This document shows, piece by piece, positions 53,201 through 61,449 of a stretch of 64,000 bases of DNA. How positions within the stretch are numbered: position 1 is the stretch's first letter; every line of letters begins with the position of its first letter. Origin of the DNA: Spirosoma validum (lineage in GTDB: Bacteria > Bacteroidota > Bacteroidia > Cytophagales > Spirosomataceae); contig NZ_JACXAA010000006.1 of assembly GCF_014699035.1 (NCBI RefSeq), positions 248,001 through 312,000 on the forward strand, in the 5' to 3' direction. A model generated the notes under the pieces. The model did no database searches. It saw only the letters and a list, made by a program, of their open reading frames with translations, and was not told the origin of the DNA. Made by a program: the position numbers and the translations under genes.

Positions 53201-55333
53201 GTCGTAAATGGAACAGCGGCAGTTGCCAAACCAATGCTATTGGGAACAGCGATCGACGTTGATTTTAACCAGGTAAAAGGAGTCGTCGGGCTGTCGATCA
53301 ATAAAAATATAAGCATTACGGATACGATACAGTCGAGTCTGGAATTCCCATCGGCGGCTTATAAAACCAGTATCAGCAAAGCACAGTGGAATATCAATGC
53401 CAAAACCATTCTGATGAAAGGCGACGTGAAAACGTCTACGTTTACTGCTACGGCCGAAGAACAGGAAGGACTGACATTCAATGGGTCGGGTGCGGTGTAT
53501 GACGTAGAGAAAATGACGCTCAACATTACGGGCGTGCCTTACGTAACATCAGCCGATGCCCGCATCTATCCAGATAAAGGCGCAGTGAGCATCAAACGGA
53601 ACGGCGAGATGCTGGCGCTTAAAAATGCTAAGCTGGTGTTAGATACGGTTAGTCTGTTCCACCGACTTAAAAACGGCAATATTCAGATTCTTTCCCGTAC
53701 CAAATTTACAGGCGACGCTACGTATCAGTTTGCGACAGCGAAAGGCGATACAGCTAGTATAAAAATGGGAAGCTTTGAGTTAAAAGAAGCGCCTGCTGTA
53801 GCATCCAGCACATTAACGGCGGATACAAAGAAGTCGACTAAAGGCCGTAAAAATAGTGCACAGTCTGCAATGACCTATTTCACGGTTGCTCGTGCGGAAG
53901 TTGACGAAGATGATAATCTCCAGCTGGCACCGAAGATGTTATACAAAGGTGCGATCATGATGCAGGCTCCCCAACCTGATCTGGCAATGGATGGCTTCAT
54001 AAAACCAGCGTTGAAAAAACGCGCTGATCTGGTTGGGGGCTGGATTCCATTCAAAGAGAAAGTAGCCGAACGACTTGAGATTAAAGTAGACAAAAATCTG
54101 AAAAACGAAGGGGGACAACCGCTTGTGGCCGGTATTCATTTCCGGTTGGGTAATGCCGGACTCTACCCAACGTTCCTGTCACCGAAGGAAGATCCGAAAG
54201 ATGAGGATTTGTTTACAGCTACGGGCATCATGCGCTACGATGAGAAAGACAAAGTGTATCGGATTGCGTCGAAAGCCAGTGATCTAACGTCCAGCCAAAC
54301 GGAAGAAGCACCTGCACCCGTCACTCCAGTAGCCGACAGTTCCAAGACAGCTCTTATTGCAAAAGCGGATAGTACAGGTGGATTTAACAATACAGCAAGT
54401 CTTGATAGTGCCGCACGGATAGCCACAGCGAACGCTCCGGCAGCTGTGGTTGAGGATGTTGAAAATGCGTTTACGTTCAATGATGCGCGGGGCCTGATGA
54501 CGTTCAAAGGCAAGATGAATCTAATGAACGCTGCTCCTAACCAATACCTATTATCGGCGGGGTCAGCGCGGATTAACATCGACAGCACTCAGTATCGATT
54601 CAATACGTTGATGGCCTTTGCCTTTCCGGTACCCGAACCGCTTGTGAAAACCATCGGTGATCGAATCGTTAAAGCCAATCTGGAAGAAAAGAATGATGAA
54701 GCTGCCGACGATGATCTGAACCGGCTATCGGATAAACTAACTCCGCTTATCGGTTCGCAGGCTGTAGATGCATATCGACTTAAAGCACAAAACCAGCACG
54801 TATCACTCGGTCAGGCAGCACCTCAGCTGAATGCCATGCTGGTATTGGCAAATGCTAACCTGCGCTGGTCGACCAAGTTTAATACGTTTTACAGTACGGG
54901 GCAGTTGGGCGTATCGAACATGATGGGAACAGACATCAATGCGCAGATGGATGGCTTTGTTGAAATTCGGAAGACCGACAACGGGGATGAAGCCAGTATC
55001 TATTTAGAATCGTCACCTGAAGTATGGGTTTTCTATGATTACAAGCCGGGCAGCACGCCAACTTCTCAAGGCCAGTTAGCGATCATTACGTCGGAGCAGG
55101 AAATCAACGACCAGTTGTTGGCTATCAAATCTTCCAGCAAATCCGCTCTTGATGTAGTGCCCGCTACAGTTGATGAAAAATCGCTGTTTGTGGACCGGTA
55201 TCTGGATCAGTACAAAACCAAAGCGAAAGCTGCGCCAAAGCCGAAACCACAGCCTGGTCAGAAGATCGTGAAAGAAGAAAAGAAAAAAGAGGAGAAGAAA
55301 AAGGACAAGGAAGCTGAGAAAGAAGGATTTTAA
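50246..55333 (+). CDS. Very large exported protein of unknown function (1,695 residues)
   Basis: The start is ATG 50246, where a signal peptide begins (about 1-20, ending PAAFG); the open frame upstream lies inside the inverted repeat. A helical region (about 25-190) is followed by a long stretch of short beta-strands to about residue 1400, with recurrent turns such as GDIAFIGTFYSDGIFPPFKA and SGLFGHGTLHRKDSEVISNS, and a helix-rich island near 560-590 (VSPVALRGALNRMVLEGYID). A low-complexity part rich in Ala, Asp and Ser lies near 1340-1400, and the C-terminus (about 1660-1695) is nearly all Lys, Glu and Pro. I do not recognise the family. A periplasmic or outer-membrane scaffold is possible, but no function is shown. 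Confidence 0.85.
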   Translation: MNRLYKIALVSLLTLPAAFGQAVRLSDKPDQFMTEVQKLMATGGPAAVRAGTNLQTMWSENRLSTQQQERVMALSRKLNQKRLQPATYFVPFYESLYQATQQQPASPANVDGLLTIAEKLFDANDPKAFARSLETARRFLERHELYASTYNKLYGQGGTFQFRYVEGVPSVNQPGVPQTAADSIASAKASAERSRFDGWDTPAPSDSTQPHSLGVQYVPQRRAIPTVSGAVITLKDVSLAMVANGDSAILANTNGDLMLKDGVFVGQGGKFSWETAGRPDIFVTLSDYSLTTMSPKLMADDVTLTYDKMKPVKGVFEYVSKKKGGTVTYPRFMSWQNDVKLPDLGSDIEYRGGLALSGAQMVGASASGQLSQLLVRHNGKIAFKANSRRFDFSNTLTDSTASSGGGFNSTSPSKSFISANSAAFVGYVDADSVTHPSVKFRYDKNQRIAWLDREQRTDYARVPYADSYHKFYILPEVVRWDLPRRKVDFYQVGAKQEVPVRFESFDYFQPQRYADLTLDYGFHPLQIVANYVATKKQSTFLDGDIIDFAKVNKVSPVALRGALNRMVLEGYIDRDPVTKLMRLSRKGVLYVLAYAQKRDYDNFQVQSIFPSTDSTKNATINLDDKFLTIRGVDRFTLSDSLKIFGYPSDKTLRIGKGRAFTLNGQLKAGTLRYAGRDLKFDYDKFAVGLNKIDSITFSSQKLAAQEKGTESEMGGDIKYENPGMVYLSGADNKSGRIAGKKSTQRLVMPEGMTVYFNQPVRGDKAYNQKVYFKIPAIDNDSLGKGDIAFIGTFYSDGIFPPFKATLKTMPDNTLGFEHKAPATGYPVYSDKKGATASNVKFTGELVMDKGGLRADGVLNHLTASLNAKNILFMTDSLVASGEKGEIKEGLGGKAGQSYFPQVQLNNYNLKWWPKADSMVIITQKKNFNFYNATTNLDGDLVLRSSGLFGHGTLHRKDSEVISNSIKFNKEGFLASNAEFKVLSDKVVNGTAAVAKPMLLGTAIDVDFNQVKGVVGLSINKNISITDTIQSSLEFPSAAYKTSISKAQWNINAKTILMKGDVKTSTFTATAEEQEGLTFNGSGAVYDVEKMTLNITGVPYVTSADARIYPDKGAVSIKRNGEMLALKNAKLVLDTVSLFHRLKNGNIQILSRTKFTGDATYQFATAKGDTASIKMGSFELKEAPAVASSTLTADTKKSTKGRKNSAQSAMTYFTVARAEVDEDDNLQLAPKMLYKGAIMMQAPQPDLAMDGFIKPALKKRADLVGGWIPFKEKVAERLEIKVDKNLKNEGGQPLVAGIHFRLGNAGLYPTFLSPKEDPKDEDLFTATGIMRYDEKDKVYRIASKASDLTSSQTEEAPAPVTPVADSSKTALIAKADSTGGFNNTASLDSAARIATANAPAAVVEDVENAFTFNDARGLMTFKGKMNLMNAAPNQYLLSAGSARINIDSTQYRFNTLMAFAFPVPEPLVKTIGDRIVKANLEEKNDEAADDDLNRLSDKLTPLIGSQAVDAYRLKAQNQHVSLGQAAPQLNAMLVLANANLRWSTKFNTFYSTGQLGVSNMMGTDINAQMDGFVEIRKTDNGDEASIYLESSPEVWVFYDYKPGSTPTSQGQLAIITSEQEINDQLLAIKSSSKSALDVVPATVDEKSLFVDRYLDQYKTKAKAAPKPKPQPGQKIVKEEKKKEEKKKDKEAEKEGF

Positions 55334-55359
55334 CACTGCTCCAATTTAATCTTATTACC

Positions 55360-55421
55360 GGTACCACGGGTTTTAACCCGTTTAGGAATTGACCGAAAAA
55401 CGGGTTAAAACCCGTGGTACC
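55360..55421. terminator. Terminator-like palindrome, 24-bp perfect arms
   Basis: A 24-bp arm at 55360-55383 (GGTACCACGGGTTTTAACCC...) is exactly complementary to 55398-55421, with a 14-nt loop. It lies 27 bp after the stop of the 1,695-residue gene. The arm itself contains the sub-palindrome CGGGTTTTAACCCG-like text often seen as a dispersed intergenic repeat. Confidence 0.72.
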
Positions 55422-55546
55422 ATTTTCTCAAACCATTAAATGGGTCAAGTACTAGTCTCTGAACCTGTTTGGACTTTCTACAATTAAAAATCAGAATCTT
55501 AAACCATTTTTTTCTGTTTATTTTGCTGCAACGAATGTAGAATCAC

Positions 55547-55774
55547 ATGGATATTTTAGTGAAAGTGCCGGATAATAAAGTTGAGTTTTTTATGGAATTG
55601 GTGCAGAACCTAAAATTTAAGGCTGAACCCACTGGCAAATCCAAATCCAAAACATTTACGCCCGAACAACAGGAATGGATCAATGATCTGAAAGAATCTC
55701 TGGAGCAAGTAGAATTGCATCAACAGGGTAAAATTAAATTAAAATCTTTCGATCAGTTATTGGATGAGTTATAG
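55547..55774 (+). CDS. Antitoxin-like small protein
   Basis: A 75-residue protein, acidic to neutral, with a short beta-strand start (MDILVKVPDNKVEFFMEL), a Lys/Ser-rich middle (TGKSKSKTF) and an amphipathic helix (PEQQEWINDLKESLEQVELH) ending in SFDQLLDEL. The C-terminal pattern, a helix then a short FDQLLDEL-type peptide, is usual for antitoxins that wrap around RelE/ParE toxins. Its stop overlaps the toxin ATG by 11 bp, so the pair is co-translated. No named antitoxin family was recognised. Confidence 0.8.
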   Translation: MDILVKVPDNKVEFFMELVQNLKFKAEPTGKSKSKTFTPEQQEWINDLKESLEQVELHQQGKIKLKSFDQLLDEL

Positions 55775-56099
55775 GATTGAGATTACTGAGAAATTTGAGC
55801 GTGACGTTCGGAAACTATCAAAAAAGCATAAATCCTTAAAAGCAGACTTGCTCGTTTTTCGAGATCAGTTAAGAAGTGATCCAAACCAGGGAGTGTCATT
55901 AGGTAAGGATTGTTACAAGATTCGTCTGGCTATCTCATCGAAGGGAAAAGGTAAGCGAGGGGGCGGGCGTGTGATTACGTGCGTTAAAGTTGTGCAGGAA
56001 ACGGTATATCTGTTAGCGATTTATGACAAAAGTGAACGCGATACAGTCTCAGACACTGAATTAGATGATATGTTATCAGAAGCAGGGCTTGGTGAGTAA
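55764..56099 (+). CDS. RelE/ParE-superfamily toxin
   Basis: A 111-residue protein. The start MSYRIEITEKFERDVRKLSK and the following helical pair (KHKSLKADLLVFRDQL) are typical of RelE-type mRNA interferases, followed by a strand block SLGKDCYKIRLAISSKGKGK, RVITCVKVVQETVYLLAIYD and a Ser/Glu-rich C-terminal tail. Longer than many RelE proteins (about 90), with an unusual Lys/Gly-rich loop near 62-72. It forms a type II toxin-antitoxin pair with the overlapping upstream gene; the toxic activity is inferred. Confidence 0.83.
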   Translation: MSYRIEITEKFERDVRKLSKKHKSLKADLLVFRDQLRSDPNQGVSLGKDCYKIRLAISSKGKGKRGGGRVITCVKVVQETVYLLAIYDKSERDTVSDTELDDMLSEAGLGE

Positions 56100-56129
56100 C
56101 AAATACAACTAAAGTAAATCATCAAACCT

Positions 56130-57065
56130 GTGAAAGCCTTCTGGCACGACCTGCGTTCGCATCTCCGCACCGACTTTCGACCTGACCTTTACGTAGCAAC
56201 CGTACTCTGGGCTGCGATACTTCTTGCCGTCAATTTCTCGCTCGATTTAGAGGATACTTATATTGATTCATTTCAGGAAAAACCTCTCTGGACAGTTTTG
56301 TACTTCGGGCTGTATGCTACGGCCTATTACGTTAGCGTCTGGCTCTGGACGCATTTCCACAGTAGGTCCGACATCTGGCGAAATCGTAAATTCTGGCTCC
56401 GTAGCACGTTTGCGCTGATTTGTTATTCATTTTATGCTGGCTTCTATGGGCACAATAAATGGAGTCAGGAGCTATTCAACGGGCAGATTTATGTGTTTGC
56501 GTATTACTGTCTGCACAATCTGCAATCACTACTAACGATTGTACTGCCACTATATCTCTTCTATAAATTCGCCGATCCCTATCCGACTAATTTTTATGGT
56601 ATGGCGCCAAAGCGGAAAGGTCTGGTGCTGTATCTGCAATTGCTGGCGCTGATGATTCCGCTTATTACGTTAGCTTCTTTCCAACCTGATTTTCTCCAAT
56701 CTTATCCGACGTATCGTGACACGAACGCCAACGAATTTTTCGGCGTACCGGAATGGCTAACTGCCTTGATTTATGAACTGTGCTACGGATGGGATTTTGT
56801 GCCGACCGAATTACTCTTTCGTGGATTTTTAGTTATTGGCATGAGTCGCGTATTGGGTCGTGGTGCCGTATTACCCATGGTGGTTTGGTACTGTTCCATT
56901 CACTTTGGGCGACCATTGGGAGAAGCTGTTTCTTCTCTGTTTGGTGGTTATTTGCTTGGTGTACTTGCCCTGAGCACACGTAGTATCTGGGGTGGTTTAC
57001 TGATTCATATTGGTATAGCTTGGGGAATGGAAATTGCTGCTTTTTTGCAGAACGCGCGGTCGTGA
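56130..57065 (+). CDS. CPBP-family intramembrane glutamic protease (CAAX-like)
   Basis: The 311-residue protein has eight hydrophobic segments. The CPBP catalytic blocks are PTELLFRGFLVIGMSRVLG near 229-247 (ExxxR, here ELLFR with a single Glu rather than EExxxR) and the SIHFGRPLGEAVSSLFGGY block near 257-275 (His), followed by HIGIAWGMEIAAF. The start is GTG 56130. The family includes bacterial self-immunity and prenyl-protein processing proteases; the substrate is unknown. It lies 30 bp after the toxin gene on the same strand. Confidence 0.83.
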   Translation: MKAFWHDLRSHLRTDFRPDLYVATVLWAAILLAVNFSLDLEDTYIDSFQEKPLWTVLYFGLYATAYYVSVWLWTHFHSRSDIWRNRKFWLRSTFALICYSFYAGFYGHNKWSQELFNGQIYVFAYYCLHNLQSLLTIVLPLYLFYKFADPYPTNFYGMAPKRKGLVLYLQLLALMIPLITLASFQPDFLQSYPTYRDTNANEFFGVPEWLTALIYELCYGWDFVPTELLFRGFLVIGMSRVLGRGAVLPMVVWYCSIHFGRPLGEAVSSLFGGYLLGVLALSTRSIWGGLLIHIGIAWGMEIAAFLQNARS

Positions 57066-57131
57066 CGCTCATATCACCTGCCGGTCTTCAGTCGTTATCT
57101 TTGTCAGTAACTCAACAAAACCCTACCTGTG

Positions 57132-58883
57132 ATGAAACGTCCTGATAACGGAAGCCAACCGCCTATTCCGTCTGGAAAGAAATTCGATGCCATTGTTGTT
57201 GGTTCAGGGATTAGCGGAGGCTGGTCGGCGAAGGAACTGTGCGAAAAGGGATTGAACGTGCTGTTGCTTGAACGGGGACGCATGATTGAACACGTAACGG
57301 ATTACCATACCGCTACGATGGCACCGTGGGAATTTCCGCATCATAATCGGACAATGCCACTTGACGTATTAAAACGCTATCCTGTGCAAAATAGAACAGG
57401 ATTTACAATTACAGAGGCCACGCACCAGCACTTTGTTAATGACTTGGAGAACCCCTACGTCGAGGAAAAGCCTTTCGATTGGATTCGGGGCTATCACGTT
57501 GGCGGAAAATCGCTGATGTGGGGACGCTATTCGTTCCGATTCTCGGATCTGGATTTTGAAGCCAACGTGAAAGAAGGCATTGCTACGGATTGGCCCATTC
57601 GTTACAAAGACATTGCTCCCTGGTACGACCACGTAGAGAAATTTGCCGGAATCGCTGGCGACCGCGACGGGTTACCACATCTGCCCGACGGTCAGTTTCA
57701 ACCAGCTTTGCCGGACAATTGTGTTGAACAACACTTGCGGAAAAGCGTAAATACGCAGTTTTCAGACCGCAAAGTGATTTCGGCGCGGGCGGCTCATCTA
57801 ACAGCTCCTTCACAGCAGCAAATGAATTTAGGGCGCGCCAAGTGTCAGTTCCGAAATCTATGTATGCGGGGTTGCCCATATGGAGCTTATTTCAGTACAC
57901 AATCGGCTACATTGCCCGCAGCCCGCCCGTAGCCCGCCGGACCAAACGGTTAACGGTACGTCCCCATTCTATTGTCAACTCAATTATTTACGATGAAAAA
58001 ACAGGCAAGGCTACAGGCGTTCGGGTCATTGACGAGCAGACGCATCAGTGGCACGATTTTCATGCCAGCATTATTTTCCTGAACGCATCAGCCTTAGGGT
58101 CTACATACATCCTGATGAATTCTAAGTCAAAGCGGTTTCCGAATGGCATGGACGACAGTGGGCAACTAGGTCGTAATCTGATGGATCACCATTTTCACGT
58201 CGGAGCTACGGCCGATTATGACCACGACCAGGATAAATACTACTACGGTCGACATCCGGCTGGTCTATACATCCCACGCTTTCGCAATCTACCTGGGCAG
58301 GATAAGCAGGATTTTAAAACGAGGTTACGGTTTTGAGGTGTATACCGAACGCGATAATTGGGGCCATGCCTATAGCGATGATGGCTTTGGGGCAGCGTTT
58401 AAAGAAAAAGCCACTCAGTTCGGTACGTGGAAAATTACGCTGGATGCTTTTGGCGAGTGCATGCCTTACGAAGATAACCGCGTTTATCTGACCAGCGACG
58501 TAACGGACAAATGGGGACAACCCGTCTTGAAAATGGACGTGCATTATCGTGAAAACGAAACCCTTATGCGGAAAGACGCTCGCGAACAGGCCATATTAAT
58601 GCTGGAAAAAGCAGGTTTCTCGAACATTGATGGATTTGATAGTCAGGCACATCCAGGACTAAGCATTCATGAAATGGGAACGGCTCGTATGGGGACGTCA
58701 TCGAAAAATTCAGTCTTTAACAAATTCAATCAGCATCACCTTGTTAAAAACGTCTTTTGCAAGGATGGTGCCAGCATGACTTCGTCGCCCTGCCAGAATC
58801 CATCATTAACCTACATGGCATTGTCTGCGCGGGCAGCCGATTATGCCGTTCGCGCCTTAAAACGGGGCGATATACCTCGCTAA
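57132..58883 (+). pseudogene. GMC oxidoreductase broken by two frameshifts
   Basis: Three reading frames together give one GMC enzyme of about 580 residues. Frame 1 (57132-57932) has AIVVGSGISGGWSAKELCEK near 13-32 (FAD motif) and HVGGKSLMWGRYSFRFSDL. The second segment (about 57928-58320) continues as RTKRLTVRPHSIVNSIIYDE and GQLGRNLMDHHFHVG. The third (about 58320-58883) continues as RGYGFEVYTERDNWGHAYSD and ends PSLTYMALSARAADYAVRAL. The first break is an 11-bp tandem duplication (57917-57938) that creates a TAG; the second is an extra A in the A4 run at 58316-58319. Net excess is 12 bp. Translation should stop at about 267 residues. Sequencing error could explain only the second break. 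Confidence 0.88.
57917..57938 (+). repeat. 11-bp tandem duplication inside the GMC gene
   Basis: CGCAGCCCGCC (57917-57927) is followed by CGTAGCCCGCC (57928-57938), one mismatch. Deleting either copy restores GCA GCC CGC CGG ACC, so the reading frame runs on to the RTKRLTV stretch. The TAG stop of the first frame (57930-57932) lies within the second copy. Confidence 0.88.
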
Positions 58884-58946
58884 ATGAAGTAGGCACTTGA
58901 TTCTGTCCGCTTTAGTAGCTGATAACCCTTTCCTTACCTGCTACGT

Positions 58947-60116
58947 ATGAAAGCCCGAATTGCTTTTGCTCTTTGTTACGCCATCGGAATTGCGAGTGTT
59001 CTGGCTCAACCGAATCCTGATCGTCCCGATTTATGCCAGGGAGCCTATTTTACGGAAGCGCAGGGGGCTGAAGCTTTACATAGCTTCGCCCAAACGTATC
59101 ATGACCGGGCCAGTTGGGAAACCCGTGCGGCTATGATTCGAAAAGGTATTCGCGAGGGTATGCAACTGCCTGATAAACCTAAATTTGCTCTGCTCCAGCC
59201 AATCCGGCACAGCTTGCGAAAAATGAACGGCTACACGGTTGAGAACGTAGCGTTTGAAAGCGTTCCCGGCTTTTTTGTGACCGGCAATTTGTACCGGCCT
59301 TTAAACACGGCGGGAAAAACCGCCGGAATTTTATGTACACACGGGCACGGAGCCGATCAGAATAACCGGCTAATGGAGTATACACAACAACGGTGTGCTA
59401 CGTTAGCGCGCATGGGCGCTGTCGTATTTGCGTACGATATGATCGGTTACGGTGATTCAAAACAATGTTCTCACAAAATTCCGGATGCTCTAAAACTACA
59501 AACTCTGAATAGCATACGAGCACTGGATTTTCTAACCAGTTTACCTGATGTCGATACGTCCCGAATTGGCGTAACTGGGGAATCGGGTGGAGGAACGCAA
59601 ACCTTTCTTTTAACGGCCTTAGATTCCCGGGTGAAAGTGGCGGCTCCGGTAGTTATGGTATCCGCTCATTTTTTCGGCGGTTGTACCTGCGAAAGCGGAA
59701 TGCCCATTCACAAGCGGCCAACACATCAGACCAGCAACGTAGAGATTGCTGCGCTGACGGCCCCCCGCCCCTTGTTACTTATTTCTGATGGCAAGGATTG
59801 GACAAAGAACACGCCGAACGTAGAGTTTCCTTACATCCATACTGTTTATGGCTATTATAGAGCAAAAGAGCGAGTTGAGAACGTGCATTTGCCTACTGAA
59901 GGCCATGATTATGGCCCAAACAAACGAATGGTTGCCTATCGTTTTCTCGCTAAAAACCTGAAATTAGATATAAATCGGGTAATGAAAGATGGGCAAGTAG
60001 ATGAGTCACCTAATACAATCCTTGATTCAACATCCTTACAAGTATTTAATGCTGGACACCCCCGTCCTGCCCGCGCTGTTGTAGGTGATGACGCAATTAT
60101 GGCATTGTTAAAGTAA
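58947..60116 (+). CDS. Exported alpha/beta hydrolase (acetyl-xylan-esterase / dienelactone-hydrolase-like)
   Basis: The 389-residue protein has a signal peptide (about 1-21, ending ASVLA). An N-terminal helical part precedes the hydrolase core: GILCTHGHGADQNNRL near 129-144 (oxyanion region), VFAYDMIGYGDS near 163-174, the nucleophile elbow VTGESGGGTQTFLL near 208-221, SDGKDWTKN near 275-283 (acid region) and EGHDYGPNKR near 316-325 (His). Such enzymes, often with a prolyl-oligopeptidase-type core, deacetylate or cleave polysaccharide esters; substrate unknown. It lies 63 bp downstream of the broken GMC gene on the same strand. Confidence 0.87.
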   Translation: MKARIAFALCYAIGIASVLAQPNPDRPDLCQGAYFTEAQGAEALHSFAQTYHDRASWETRAAMIRKGIREGMQLPDKPKFALLQPIRHSLRKMNGYTVENVAFESVPGFFVTGNLYRPLNTAGKTAGILCTHGHGADQNNRLMEYTQQRCATLARMGAVVFAYDMIGYGDSKQCSHKIPDALKLQTLNSIRALDFLTSLPDVDTSRIGVTGESGGGTQTFLLTALDSRVKVAAPVVMVSAHFFGGCTCESGMPIHKRPTHQTSNVEIAALTAPRPLLLISDGKDWTKNTPNVEFPYIHTVYGYYRAKERVENVHLPTEGHDYGPNKRMVAYRFLAKNLKLDINRVMKDGQVDESPNTILDSTSLQVFNAGHPRPARAVVGDDAIMALLK

Positions 60117-60132
60117 AAGTTTAAAAACTTTT

Positions 60133-60184
60133 ATCTGCTTTTTATTCAATGAATTAACGTTAATTCATTGAATAAAAAGCAGAT
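60133..60184. repeat. 52-bp perfect palindrome downstream of the DUF4143 ATPase gene
   Basis: The two 26-bp halves (60133-60158 and 60159-60184) are exact reverse complements with no spacer; the centre reads GAATTAACGTTAATTC. It lies between the esterase (+) and ATPase (-) stops, so it may act as a terminator, but it shares 43 of 52 bases with the palindrome at 61387-61438 on the other side of the ATPase gene. Confidence 0.8.
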
Positions 60185-60230
60185 CGTATTGACTTAGCAT
60201 GCTTTTCGTCGGCAAATAGATTTCGGCTTT

Positions 60231-61379
60231 TTAAACATTAAAATAGTTGTGTGTAATAAAATCCAGATAGTTTTCGGGATTAATAACTGATAACGTAGCG
60301 TTAGGATAAGCTTTCTGAAATCCTTTGGGGAAACGTACCCGACCAGCATACCACTTAAATGCATAACCACTCAACTGCTCATTGGCTTCTTCTACCCAGC
60401 TGAGTTCCTGTTGATCATACGTGCGCCAGAAGTAAGGTACGGCTTGATTTTGTAAATACGCATTACGTTTAAGTCGCTCTGCCATTAGATAATTTTCCCA
60501 CAATACGTTTGTATCAGGGCGTTGCGAGAGTAGATCGAAATTATTGATAAGAGCGTTACGGATTCCATTATCGAAAAAATACCACTTCGAACTCTTAGTA
60601 ACTTCCTTCCTAAGCGATTTACTATAACCACCTAAGCGAAACAGGATAAAGACGTTGGCGAATAAGTCCAGATAACGTACCACTGTATTCCGGTCAATCT
60701 GTAACTGATTGCTTAAGTCATCGTACGAAATTTCACTACCAGTCTGGTACGCAATCAATCGCAATAATTGCAACATTTTCTCCTCGTTCCGGACCTGTTC
60801 AACTTGACGGATATCTTTCAATAGATTAGAAGATACTGCACTTTTTAAATAGTCTATCCGATCCGTGTTCTTCTCCATTTGTAATACTTCTGGGTAACTA
60901 CCAAAAATTAGCCGTTCTTCAAGTTGCTGACGAGTTTGCAGATAGGTCTCCGTTAGCCCAATTTCTAATTGAGCGGGTGGATAAAGTGTATAGATCTGTT
61001 GATGTTGCGTTAGGAAATTGTTAACCTGATTAGCTATATGAAAAGATGACGAGCTTGTTGCTAGAATGGTTAAACCTGGAAATGAATTAACCAAAAATTG
61101 TAGCACTTTTTCAAAATCAGGGATTGCCTGTACTTCATCAATCAGCAGCAGTTGTGTATCGCCGAGCCAGCGTTGATAACTCGGAATCGTTTGATCGCTT
61201 AGTAGATGGGCTGTAGCAGAATCCTCTCCGTTTAGCACAATCTTTGGCCCAACGTATACATCGGCAAGCTGATTTATCAGGACGGTTTTACCAACTCGTC
61301 GAGCACCCACTAGTAGAATTACCTGGTTAGATCCTAGCTTCTTTTGAAGTGTCTTATAAAGCGACCTATGAATCAGCAT
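60231..61379 (-). CDS. AAA_14 / DUF4143-family ATPase
   Basis: The protein has 382 residues from ATG 61379; a TTG at 61403 in the upstream palindrome is an alternative. Walker A is LLVGARRVGKTVLINQL near 22-38, Walker B LLLIDEVQ near 75-82 and sensor-type LAT-SSS near 104. A winged-helix part (QLQIDRNTVVRYLDLF) and the DUF4143 C-terminal nuclease-like fold (SLRKEVTKSSKWYFFDNGIR) follow, though the C-terminal catalytic-looking E-Q-E region is only WVEEANEQ. The family is widespread and repeatedly transferred between bacteria, with unclear function. It lies between two related palindromes. Confidence 0.85.
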   Translation of the reverse strand: MLIHRSLYKTLQKKLGSNQVILLVGARRVGKTVLINQLADVYVGPKIVLNGEDSATAHLLSDQTIPSYQRWLGDTQLLLIDEVQAIPDFEKVLQFLVNSFPGLTILATSSSSFHIANQVNNFLTQHQQIYTLYPPAQLEIGLTETYLQTRQQLEERLIFGSYPEVLQMEKNTDRIDYLKSAVSSNLLKDIRQVEQVRNEEKMLQLLRLIAYQTGSEISYDDLSNQLQIDRNTVVRYLDLFANVFILFRLGGYSKSLRKEVTKSSKWYFFDNGIRNALINNFDLLSQRPDTNVLWENYLMAERLKRNAYLQNQAVPYFWRTYDQQELSWVEEANEQLSGYAFKWYAGRVRFPKGFQKAYPNATLSVINPENYLDFITHNYFNV

Positions 61380-61386
61380 AAACTTA

Positions 61387-61438
61387 ATCTGTGTTTTATT
61401 CAACGAATTAACTTTAATTCGTTGAATAAAACATAAAT
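61387..61438. repeat. Palindrome at the 5' side of the DUF4143 ATPase gene
   Basis: The core is an inverted repeat, TGTTTTATTCAACGAATTAA (61392-61411), CT, then its exact complement at 61414-61433. Over 52 bases it is 43 identical to the palindrome at 60133-60184. It ends 8 bp before the ATPase ATG, so it could be an operator or hold a leader hairpin. Confidence 0.78.
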
Positions 61439-61449
61439 CTGTACTGAAT

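Noticed and set aside
60133..61438. Classical insertion sequence ends
   Set aside because: No transposase, no target-site duplication seen, and each end is itself a palindrome, so inverted-end logic does not apply directly.
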